Source: Xestospongia bergquistia (lineage: Eukaryota > Porifera > Demospongiae > Haplosclerida > Petrosiidae). From it: 64,000 nt of DNA. The stretch spans positions 6,040,301-6,104,300 of the forward strand of contig OZ014423.1 in NCBI GenBank assembly GCA_963965975.1, given 5' to 3'. The translations under genes and the position numbers were made by a program. Positions 53,977-62,450 of the stretch are shown here, one piece after another; the first letter of the stretch is position 1; every line of letters begins with the position of its first letter. Below the pieces are notes generated by a model, which searched no databases, had not been told where the DNA came from, and saw only the letters and a list, made by a program, of their open reading frames with translations.

Positions 53977-54024
53977 TATGCACTATATTGGATTATATGG
54001 ACAATTCGTTTTGGATAATTCCTT

Positions 54025-54050
54025 TTATATATATATATATATATATATAC
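54025..54050. repeat. (TA)n microsatellite in the 3' flank
   Basis: An uninterrupted alternating TA tract lies about 50 bp after the stop codon of the giant gene. It is a simple repeat with no inferred function. Confidence 0.9.
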
Positions 54051-54195
54051 ATACACATTGTAAACATTAATAAGTTGAACACTTTATATATATATACATT
54101 ATACTTTTGTTAACAATCCCTTTTCTACAATTTTAGTAGTGCGTATTAGTTTTTGCTACCTTTTATAACTTTTATTTCCAGAGTAGATTTTTATT

Positions 54196-54201
54196 AATAA
54201 A
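54196..54201 (+). terminator. Candidate polyadenylation signal of the giant gene
   Basis: AATAAA lies 220 nt after the stop codon and before the next gene. It is the first canonical hexamer downstream of the stop. The sequence between is AT-rich and non-coding. Confidence 0.45.
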
Positions 54202-54298
54202 AGTTAATCAAAATAGTGAATTTGGGCGTGCCTCGAGGTCGTGACAGCATGCATTTCTCTTGATAATCATGATGATTGTGTTTTAAAAGTAGTCAACT

Positions 54299-55078
54299 AT
54301 GGCAGGAAGGTATTACACACACGAGACGATATTTCAGTAAGTTACTAACATTTTATGACATTTCATTCAGTCTGCGGACTGTAGGCAACCTTGGGAACAG
54401 GTCGTACAGTCACTATGGAAACGATACCCCAATCCATATAGTACTCATGTGCTGACTGAAGATACTCTCATCAGGTACAAAGTTCTGACTGCATATTTTT
54501 TATGCTTCTTTTTAGACGAACTGAAGGTCATCGCTTGATCAGTAAAAGGATACTAACAAAAACTAACCCCTTACCCAAATGGACTGAGAGGGTAATGTAG
54601 AGTGTCCTTGAAAAACATGTAAATATGTACAATATATTAGGTTATAGGACGTACAAAAATAGCTATGTTTGTTGAAGAGTCTATTGTTGATGCTAAAGCT
54701 AAAACTTTTGTGATTTATAAACGCAATGTTACACAAACAAAGCTGTTATCAATGATTGAGAAATCGACATATTGTGTTTCACCAACTAATCCTAAGTTGT
54801 ATGTCAATAACAGATATAAAACATTATGTAGACATGTTGTGTTGTAGGACATGCTGCCTTAAACAAGTATGGATACAATGTGGTATGTATGGGATATCAA
54901 GATTTGTTGAGAAGTTCGGTGTTGAGAGATATAAAGTGAATTCTAAAAGAGTAAGCTTAATAGTTTAACAACTCCACCTATATTGTTATTATAGGCTGAG
55001 TTGGGATTACAAATTGTGATTGATAAGATGTTTAACACAGCTACCCAAGTTGTCCAGCAAGTACTGGCAAAGAAATAA
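54299..55078 (+). CDS. PRELID1: PRELI/MSF1-domain protein, PRELID1-like (six exons, 182 aa)
   Basis: The gene model is six exons: 54299-54336, 54385-54474, 54516-54591, 54641-54798, 54848-54950 and 54995-55078. All introns are GT-AG, 41-49 nt long, and phases agree throughout. The product starts [20 protein letters not shown], then [48 protein letters not shown] and [14 protein letters not shown]. These are the conserved blocks of the PRELI/MSF1 domain, which fills the whole protein. In animals and yeast this family carries phosphatidic acid or phosphatidylserine across the mitochondrial intermembrane space in a complex with TRIAP1/Mdm35. The Y-P-N-P-Y-S-x-H-V-L-T-E-D block favours the PRELID1 (Ups1) branch over PRELID3/SLMO. 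The last 20 residues ([13 protein letters not shown] region) extend beyond the domain. One junction residue (Leu where relatives have Trp, end of exon 4) is unusual. Confidence 0.88.
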
Positions 55079-55124
55079 ATTATTTAATTAATTATTATTT
55101 ATCTTATTTCAACTTTGTTGAATG

Positions 55125-55130
55125 TTTATT
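55125..55130 (-). terminator. Candidate polyadenylation signal of the CD225-like gene
   Basis: TTTATT on the plus strand is AATAAA on the minus strand, about 170 nt past the stop codon of the minus-strand gene. If used, the 3' UTR would overlap that of the PRELI gene. Confidence 0.3.
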
Positions 55131-55147
55131 AACACAAAATTATTTTT

Positions 55148-55153
55148 AATAAA
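55148..55153 (+). terminator. Candidate polyadenylation signal of the PRELI gene
   Basis: AATAAA lies 70 nt after the PRELI stop codon. Another hexamer overlaps the stop itself (55074-55079). The convergent minus-strand gene ends at 55301, so the two 3' UTRs are probably close together or overlap. Confidence 0.4.
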
Positions 55154-55300
55154 ATTAATGAGTTAAAAAGAATCGGGAATACAAAATTGAATTGTACACA
55201 ACTGAGATAAAACAGAAATAATTGTCATTATAACACAAAATAGTAGAATTTTTATATGCATGACTTTAAAAATACAAAGTATTGTCATAGTGATGTATTA

Positions 55301-55993
55301 CTAGGTACAGATCATAGGTGGTTGTCCACTACCATCAAAGTAGTCATAATCATACCAACAACCATGATAAGGATAAAAATAACTCTGAGCTCGATGCCAT
55401 GGCTTTAAACCTAACGACAGACCAACAACAAGACAGGAAACTATAAAGGCCACAATAAGACTGATAAAGTTGAGGATCAGAGCACCTGTACCAAAACGTT
55501 TGGCTCTCAGATATTGACCAGTTTTGTTAGCGTGGTGGCTCTGTTATGGATTGTTGTAAATTATAACAATAACACAAGTAAGTACTGGACTTACTAAGAT
55601 AGAAAGAATAAGAGCTGGTATCATGAAGAACAGTGTCTCTGGTGAAAATAGCATTAAAACAATGAATAAAATGACGGTGAGGATTAAATGAGTGTTAGGT
55701 GTTACAACCTGCTGTGGTTGAGTCACTTGAATAGCTACCTACAAAAAACGTTGTTAAGCTTATCATAAAAAAATAGTTGTCTTTTTCTATACCTGAGGTT
55801 GAGATGGATAGGCCATAACCATCATTGGAGAATAGACCATTGGTTTGCCATTAATAGCTGTCGACTGGAAAAAAAATGTTTGATGACCAGTAGGAGCAGC
55901 CATGAACATGACAGGCTGTTGTAATGGTGGTGGGGAAGAAGGATAGTGTGATAGTGGCTGGTAAGGCATTCGTTTCTCTCCTTGTTCAGACAT
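55301..55993 (-). CDS. CD225/dispanin-like two-helix membrane protein (three exons, 194 aa)
   Basis: The minus-strand exons are 55993-55793, 55738-55595 and 55540-55301. Both introns are 54 nt, GT-AG and phase 0. The first 70 residues are Pro/Gln-rich and disordered (MSEQGEKRMPYQ, PSSPPPLQQPV). A hydrophobic helix follows from HLILTVILFIVLML. A short polar loop (SHHANKTGQYLRAKRFGTGA) links it to a second helix (LILNFISLIVAFIVSCLVVG). The C-terminal tail is aromatic (SYFYPYHGCWYDYDYF). This layout is typical of the CD225 superfamily (dispanins, IFITM relatives, PRRT2): Pro-rich cytosolic N-terminus, helix, loop with a G-x-Y/A block, second helix. It probably sits in the plasma membrane or endosomes; the function is not known. 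The assignment is by layout rather than strong motifs, so another small tetraspan-like or proline-rich membrane family remains possible. The gene converges on the PRELI gene with 222 bp between stop codons. Confidence 0.68.
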
Positions 55994-57035
55994 CTTGAAA
56001 ACTTGTTTTTCTGATGATGTAATAACTATCAAATAAAGTTTATTTCCTGCATTACAGGAATACCACAAATGTTAGGAATAAAGGTGTTTATTAGCTGTAG
56101 ATATAACATGAGGTCTTTACAGTGTCCACCTAATAGTTCATGAAGTTTGCTGATAAAGGATATTTTTGTTGACATTATAGTGCTGCTACCATCTTGTCAA
56201 AAGAGTATGTTGATAAAGTAGTAGTAGTTATCAGATGTATCTGAATTGTCTTCATGTTTTTAAGCATAGCAGTTGTAGTATTCATATGTACCAAGTGAAT
56301 AAGTAATCATGAGGGCAAGTTCTCTTTGCATTGTACTTGACAGCCACAATTGTTCAGAGATTTTTGTACTGTGTTAAGGTAAAAATATGGCGAGCTGTGT
56401 GTCGCCCATGAATCTCATTAACGATAACTGCATATGATTACCAGCAAACTGTGACTGTTAAAACTAAAACTAAAACTATACTAGGACTAAGAATAAAACT
56501 AATCCAACTTAAGCAAACTAGAACAACACTACTAATGATAATAATTTTTATCATATTTTAATTTTACAGGGGCTTAAAAAATCATTACCTAAACACTCTT
56601 CATTATCTTTTGTTCCTTCTATCTAAATTTATAAGAGCTCCTTTAGTTTCTCAAGTACTCCAAACAAGCATATTTGGATAAGTATCTCTAGTTAATGGCT
56701 ATTGACTTGCCTTGTCATAGCTATGATTAGCTAATTATATAGGGTCAACCTAAGACTGTTTATATAACAGTTAATACAAAAATGGACATTCATATTTTTA
56801 TAAAAAGTGGTCCCATAACTTTAAGCTTTTAAAAAAAATTATAATGTAAAAATATAGTACATCAAGAGAAGTCAGGTAAATAATAAGTTGTTAATAATAA
56901 GTTATAAACACAAAGATAAAAAAATATAAGTTAAAAAGGTTTTGGATGTAATAAATCTATACTATCAGTCACAATGAGGGACAGGGGTCAATTCCCTTCT
57001 AGAGAGGGAGATGAGAGAGAGGCTTAATTTTATGT
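55994..57035. other. Intergenic DNA with no gene recognised
   Basis: AT-rich DNA upstream of the CD225-like gene, presumably including its promoter. I see short AAAACT repeats near 56460-56478 and A-rich tracts near 56828-56940, but no open frame with recognisable content and no RNA gene. Confidence 0.6.
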
Positions 57036-58893
57036 AAGAACTTACTAGATATGATAATAGATTTCTTAATCCAATGTGATACTGTAGAAGATATTGTTAA
57101 GAACTTACAGATATGATGATAGATTTCTTGATCCAATGTGTAACTGTTGGAGATATTGTTAAGAACTTACTAGATATGATAATAGATTTCTTGATCCTTT
57201 GTGATACTGTAGGAGACACTGTTAAGAACTTACTAGATATGACACTGAGTTCTTGATCCAATGTGATACTGTAGGAGATATTGTTAAGAACTTACTAGAT
57301 ATGATGATAACAATTATTGACCCAAGGTCATACTGTAGGAGACATTGTTAAGAACTTACTAGATATGATGATAGATTTCTTGACCCAATGTACTACTATA
57401 GGAGATATTGTTAATAACTTACTAGGTATGATGATAGAGCTCTTGACCCAATCTGACACTTGAGGAGATATTGTTAAGAACTTACTAGATATGATGATAG
57501 ATTTCTTGATCTTTTGGGATACTGTAGGAGATATTGTTAAGAACTTACTAGATATGACACTGAGTTCTTGATCCAATGTGATACTGTAGGAGATATTGTT
57601 AAGAACTTACTTGATATGATGATAGATTTCTTGATCCTTTGTGATACTGTAGGAGATATTGTTAAGAACTTACTAGATATGACACTGAGTTCTTGATCCA
57701 ATGTGATACTGTAGGAGATATTGTTAAGAACTTACTAGATATGACACTGAGTTCTTGATCCAATGTGATACTATAGGAGATATTGTTAAGAACTTACTAG
57801 ATATGATGATAGATTTCTTGATCCTTTGTGATACTGTAGGAGATATTGTTAAGAACTTACTAGATATGATGATAGATTTCTTGATCCTTTGTGATACTGT
57901 AGGAGATATTGTTAAGAACTTACTAGATATGATGATAGAGTTCTTGATCCAATGTGCTACTATAGGAGATATTGTTAACAACTTACTAGATATGATGATA
58001 GAGTTCTTGATCCAATCTGACACTTGAGGAGACTAGATATTGTTAAGAACTTACTAGATATGATAGAGTTCTTGATCCAATGTGCTACTATAGGAGATAT
58101 TGTTAAGAACTTACTAGATATGATGATAGATTTCTTGATCCTTTATGATACTGTAGGAGATATTGTTAAGAACTTACTAGATATGATGATAGAGTTCTTG
58201 ATCCAATGTGATACTGTAGGAGATATTGTTAAGAACTTACTAGATATGATGATAGAGTTCTTGATCCAATGTGCTACTATAGGAGATATTGTTAACAACT
58301 TACTAGATATGATGATAGAGTTCTTGATCCAATGTGATACTGTAGGAGATATTGTTAAGAACTTACTAGATATGATGTTAGATTTCTTGATCCTTTGTGA
58401 TACTGTAGGAGATATTGTTAAGAACTTACTAGATATGACACTGAGTTCTTGATCCAATGTGATACTGTAGAAGATATTGTTAAGAACTTACTAGATATGA
58501 TGTTAGATTTCTTGATCCTTTGTGATACTGTAGGAGATATTGTTAAGAACTTACTAGATATGACACTGAGTTCTTGATCGAATGTGATACTGTAGGAGAT
58601 ATTAAGAATTTACTAGATATGATGATAGATTTCTTGATCCTTTGTGATACTGTAGAAGATATTGTAAAGAACTTACTAGATATGATGATATGAGGTCATA
58701 CTGTAGGAGATATTGTAAAGAACTTACTAGATATGATGATACGAGGTCATACTGTAGGAGATGTTGTTAAGAACTTACAGATATGATGATAGAGTTCTTG
58801 ATCCAATGTGACACTGTAGGAGATATTGTTAAAAACTTACTAGATATGATGATTCTTGATCCAATGTGACACTATAAGAGATATTGTTAATAA
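57036..58893. repeat. 62/63-bp minisatellite, about 30 copies
   Basis: The tandem unit begins GATATTGTTAAGAACTTACT and continues AGATATGATGATAG, TTCTTGATCC and TGTGATACTGTAGGA. The main form is 63 bp (checked at 57779, 57842 and 57905). A second form, with GACACTGAG in place of GATGATAGA, is 62 bp. A third carries GTGCTACTATAGGA. Because 63 is divisible by three, runs of the main form stay open on both strands for up to about 140 codons. Shortened and diverged copies lie at the right end (58600-58893). It is probably non-coding satellite DNA. Confidence 0.9.
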
Positions 58894-58917
58894 CTTGATG
58901 TTAAAGCTAATTTTAGA

Positions 58918-59205
58918 TGTATTGAAATACTAATGCTATAGTTAAGTGTTATCAATAGGCTCACTGAATTGTTAATACTAGAGTAGTAGGCTCATTGAAA
59001 TGTTAATACTAGAGTAATAGGCTCATTGGAATGTTAATACTAGAGTAATAGGCTCATTGAAATCCTAATGCTAAAGTAATAGGCTCATCGAAACGCTAAT
59101 GTCAGAGTAATAGGCTCATTGAAATACTAATGATAAAGTTAAGTGCTCTCAATAACATAATTCTAAAACTAGAGTTAGGTGTTCTCAATAGGCTCAATGA
59201 AATGC
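58918..59205. repeat. 31-bp tandem array, about 7 copies
   Basis: The unit is roughly AATAGGCTCATTGAAATG followed by TTAATACTAGAGT. It is best conserved from 58955 to 59120 and decays on either side. It directly follows the 63-bp array. Confidence 0.75.
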
Positions 59206-59555
59206 CAAAGCGGTCCCCATAATAAGAATTAGAATATGCTAAGCTCTTTTGACAAAAGCTCAATGCTAATGCTAAACTGTCTTCACATATTAATAACAGC
59301 TCAAAAGGCAAGATTTAAAAATAGAAAAAGTCAGTTCAAAAACTAATGCTGAAACAGTTTAAAAAACTTGATGTCAACAATGCTATGCTCTCTTTAGAAG
59401 CTGTCTTGAAAAGTCAGATCCAAAAAATGCTCAGTTGTCTTTAAAAAAAGAAACAAGCTAACAGTTTGAAAATCAGTATATGGCAGATTAAAAATAATAC
59501 AAATGCAGCAATCAGTTCAAATGCTCAACGCTATCAATTTTCACTTCAATGCTTG
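59206..59555. other. Spacer between tandem arrays
   Basis: Loose echoes of CTAATGCTAAA and of AAGCTGTCTTGA are visible, suggesting old decayed tandem copies. No gene is seen. Confidence 0.4.
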
Positions 59556-59574
59556 AAGCTGTCGTAACAATTAA

Positions 59575-59990
59575 TTCAAAGGCCCAAAGCTGTCTTGACA
59601 ATTATTTCAATGGTCCGAAGCTGTCTTGACAATTATTTCACGGTCCGAAGCTGTCTTGAAAACCATTCACCAAGCTGCCTTAACAACAATTCTTGTAAAG
59701 GCCTGAAGCTGTCTTGACAATTATTTCATGGTCCGAAGCTGTCTTGAAAACCATTCACCAAGCTGCCTTAACAACAATTCTTGTAAAGGCCTGAAGCTGT
59801 CTTGACAATTATTTCATGGTCCGAAGCTGTCTTGAAAACCATTCACCAAGCTGCCTTAACAACAATTCTTATAAAGGCCTGAAGCTGTCTTGACAATTAT
59901 TTCATGGTCCGAAGCTGTCTTGAAAACCATTCACTAAGCTGCCTTAACAACAATTCTTGTAAAGGCCTGAAGCTGTCTTGACAATTATCA
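59575..59990. repeat. 88-bp tandem array, about 4 copies
   Basis: GCCTGAAGCTGTCTTGACAA recurs at 59701, 59789, 59877 and 59965, an exact 88-bp spacing. Each unit itself contains two diverged halves starting GAAGCTGTCTTGA (one followed by CAATTATTTCATGG, the other by AAACCATTCACC). Leading half-units lie at 59585-59660. Copies are nearly identical, so the array is young. Confidence 0.9.
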
Positions 59991-60385
59991 AATCTGATGT
60001 ATGAATATATTACGAAGCAATATCAGAATATCCATTTGAAGAAACTGTTGAAGCTAATGCTCTCAATGGCCAGTGCAATGCAGCAACAACAATATACAGA
60101 ATAGAACAATAGAAACTAGTCCTCATGTACTATGGGTACACGGAGGTATCACTAGTTTCTACAATACATTATATATTAGGACTTCCATCTCCTTATAATG
60201 AACTGTATTAGTGCTTAGTTCTGTTATAGAATGTAGTAGTACAGTTACTGTCACACAGTGTACAGTTACTAAACAAAACGACAAGGTAACTCACAGTTTT
60301 GAAGGAAGACAAGCAAGACAAGACAAGACAAGCAACAACAACAACAAAAATAAAATAAAATAATACAGAGGTGAATGTGGACATA
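59991..60385. other. Intergenic DNA with simple repeats
   Basis: A CAAGA-type pentamer run lies at about 60309-60335, followed by CAACAACAACAA and AAAATAAAATAAAAT to 60365. No gene is recognised. Confidence 0.55.
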
Positions 60386-60388
60386 ATA

Positions 60389-60640
60389 CGCCCAGTAAAA
60401 GCTGGGGAAAAACTAGACCCAGTAAAAGCTGGGTAAAACTTAGGTAACCCAGAAAAAGCTGGGTAAAAAAGTAGATGGGCCACAAAAACTAGCCTACATG
60501 CTCAAAATGTATCAATTATCTAGACCTAAGAAAATTAGGAGCACATGATTCCTTGTCAATCATGCACTCCTATCAAAAACTAGATGACCCAGTCTACAAA
60601 AACTAGATGGCCCAGTCTATAAAAACTAGATAGCCCAGAT
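60389..60640. repeat. Cluster of short palindromic and direct repeats
   Basis: Three copies of CCCAG-TAAAAG (or AAAAAG)-CTGGG lie at about 60391-60470; each can form a 5-bp-stem hairpin, and they are joined by G/TAAAAACTAG-type spacers. Two to three copies of a direct repeat of about 26 bp, with core CCCAGTCTACAAAAACTAGA, follow at 60587-60637. A reverse-complement relative of the first motif (TTTTACTGGGCATG) lies at 61441-61454. Confidence 0.6.
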
Positions 60641-61675
60641 ACCGTCAGGGTCAAAGCCAAGCTGTGGGCCAGAAATGACTTTCTACCGAAGCGAACACAC
60701 AGTGATAACCCAACTAAGCACAAACAAATCTCTTAGATACAGCGGTGTATCAATTAATGGATTTGTAACAGAACATAGGGAGATGGAAGTCTATACTGTC
60801 ATTGCCGTTAGCATGCAAGTCTTCACTTTAGTCCATCATATGTCGTCCATCATGCAACTACCCAATACATGAGACATTGTACATTACATACATGAACAGA
60901 CTTACAGATTACCACACTATCATCTAATCTAACAATAGAGGTCCCTTGATAAAGTCACAGTTTATGTGCCTCATTTCGACTATGATCTCCCTTGATAATG
61001 ACTACTAAGGATCCTTCATTAACAAAGAGTAATACAGCCAGTAACACGACCCATTTTTAATAGAGATATCGACTGAGAGCTAGTATCCTGTGGAATTAAA
61101 TAAAGAGAGAAGTAAAATAGAAAGGCTTCTACAAAATTATTTAAATGTGATTTTTCTTAGGAGGCTATATGTCAACAGTATTACAACTGTACAGAGCTAC
61201 AAAGCTGGTATGCTTACTTGTTTATCTCTATCTTGACATTCAAAACACCATGAGAAAGAGAGGGTTTGCAGCTCCTTAGGCAACAACACAATGTACACCA
61301 TGTGGAAACTCCAAATTGAAGAGATCCATTACTTAAAAGTACGTTGTTCTTCTCCAGGGGTCAATACTCACTCAGCTCTCTAGTCAGTCAAACTGAACAA
61401 TACTGCACTTGATTTATTTTATACCACGTTTTTCCCGGGTTTTTACTGGGCATGCGCAATAAGATATATTATTAGTTTTACCAGAGTCTAAAACCGGTTT
61501 TACCAGTAACAGCATTGTATTTTAAAACCAATATGAACAATGCATGAAGTTATCAGAAATGAAGCAATCTGATTGGCCACATTTCTCACTCTTAGTATAA
61601 GCATTACATCATAAATTATGTACTATTATTAGCTACACATTACATTTTAGTTAAATTAATAAATAAAACTATTTT
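60641..61675. other. Non-coding stretch, no gene supported
   Basis: Short reading frames are present (for example 60675-60872) but none has recognisable content. A piece with splice-like edges at 61161-61206 could read GGYMSTVLQLYRATKL, but nothing connects to it. An NRF-1-like site lies at 61447-61458 and a TTTTACCAG/CTGGTAAAA motif is repeated around 61477-61508. Confidence 0.4.
61447..61458. promoter_or_regulatory. Second NRF-1-like site
   Basis: TGGGCATGCGCA matches 11 of 12 positions of YGCGCAYGCGCR and shares CATGCGCA with the site between the two giant genes. No start codon of a supported gene lies nearby, so its role is unclear. Confidence 0.25.
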
Positions 61676-61771
61676 AATAATATAACACATTTCAAGCCCT
61701 GAGACAAATAGGAAGAAAACTTGACATTGTAAATAAACAATACATACATAAAATTAATGTTTTATTATTTA
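61676..61771. repeat. Left arm of an inverted repeat
   Basis: About 97 bp starting near ATAATATAACACATTTCAAG match the reverse complement of 62131-62228 with roughly 85% identity by eye. The arm begins about 10 bp beyond the stop codon of the U-box exons and so corresponds to their 3' flank. Confidence 0.8.
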
Positions 61772-61780
61772 ATCCAATTT

Positions 61781-62070
61781 CTAAGATATTTCCTTTTTAT
61801 TTATAGATTTCTGTTCTTTCCATTTCTCAATTCTTTGTCTCAACTCATCATTAGATATTAACATATCTGCTGTCAATGGTTGTCTATTAAATGGATCTGT
61901 CAGATCATTATTATACAGATAGATTCACTCAATATTGAAGATATCGAGCACACTGACCTAAGTAGATTGCAAATGATAACACTTCTTTCCATTGTTTTGC
62001 CTGATGTGGGTAACGTCACAGAAGCACTCATTATTTCAGCCATCAAGGGGTCCAAAAACTCATTAGGGGT
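61781..62070 (-). pseudogene. UBE4-type U-box, last two exons only, splice acceptor damaged
   Basis: The minus-strand exon 62070-61958 follows TTATTGTTCAG and reads TPNEFLDPLMAEIMSASVTL, then PTSGKTMERSVIICNLL, ending at AG|GTCAGT. The next exon (61910-61781) reads NDLTDPFNRQPLTADML, then a D-E-L-R-Q-R-I-E-K-W helix and a stop. Together these are the U-box and C-terminal helix of UBE4A/UBE4B (UFD2), E4/E3 ubiquitin ligases that bind E2 enzymes. The intervening 47-nt intron ends AA instead of AG, and straight read-through hits a stop, so the frame cannot be restored by normal splicing. No other UBE4 exons were found upstream. A truncated duplicate is most likely; a sequencing error at the acceptor is the alternative. 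Confidence 0.7.
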
Positions 62071-62130
62071 CTGAACAATAAATGATATAAAAACAAACAT
62101 ATCCAGTAACCATCTCAGATTATATATTAT

Positions 62131-62228
62131 AAGATTATAATAAAACACTAATTTTATGTATATATTATTTATTTACAAAGTCAAGTTTTCTTTCTATTTG
62201 TCTCAGGACTTGAAATGTGTTGTATTAT
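62131..62228. repeat. Right arm of the inverted repeat
   Basis: This is the reverse complement of 61676-61771; key shared blocks are ACACATTTCAAG, CTGAGACAAATAG, GAAAACTTGAC and ACATAAAATTA. It is flanked on both sides by copies of ATCCAGTAACCATCT (62099 and 62226), about 22 bp with mismatches, which suggests insertion. Confidence 0.78.
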
Positions 62229-62450
62229 CCAGTAACCATCTTGGATTACCAGCGATGAACTAAAAAGGTTATTAAAAAAGTAAAATTAAAGCCATATTTT
62301 AAGGGACAAAAATAAAACTACTCCCTAGTAATAGTATGGGACTAGAACAAGTGTCATCGAATAGAGGGTGTCCTTAATTCAGAGTCTCCTATTATGAGAT
62401 GTTTTACTATACATATCATTATCATCTGTACACATATACATTATTTACAG

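Noticed and set aside
5926-53976. Dozens of minus-strand frames of 60-175 codons inside the giant gene
   Set aside because: They recur at equivalent positions of the repeat on the opposite strand, so they are by-products of the conserved plus-strand codons.
5926-53976. Bacterial contamination or a recent bacterial transfer
   Set aside because: The domain style is bacterial-like, but the paralogue next door has a spliceosomal intron, both flanks are animal-like, and AT-richness is uniform across the window.
5926-53976. Assembly expansion of a tandem repeat
   Set aside because: Adjacent repeats differ widely in sequence and the order has long-range structure, which an assembly artefact would not create.
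5926-53976. Integrin-binding L-D-V motifs in the repeats
   Set aside because: L-D-V occurs inside the common S/T-L-D-V-T-Q strand of the fold and is expected from the repeat consensus, not as a ligand site.
57755-58457. Frames of 90-142 codons on both strands in the 63-bp array
   Set aside because: They result from a 21-codon unit without stops; 62-bp variants break the frame and there are no flanking gene signals.
57036-58893. CRISPR-like array
   Set aside because: Repeat units are directly adjacent with no unique spacers, and the setting is eukaryotic.
60208-60485. Minus-strand frame with repeated F-Y-P-A-F-T-G
   Set aside because: It is produced by the short CCCAGTAAAAGCTGGG tandem copies; no splice or start context supports a gene.
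60675-60872. Plus-strand frame of 65 codons
   Set aside because: Length is within chance for this composition and there is no family resemblance.
61900-62148. Continuous 82-codon minus-strand frame across the U-box exon
   Set aside because: It includes intron sequence at both ends; only the central part matches the U-box, so the exon model is preferred.
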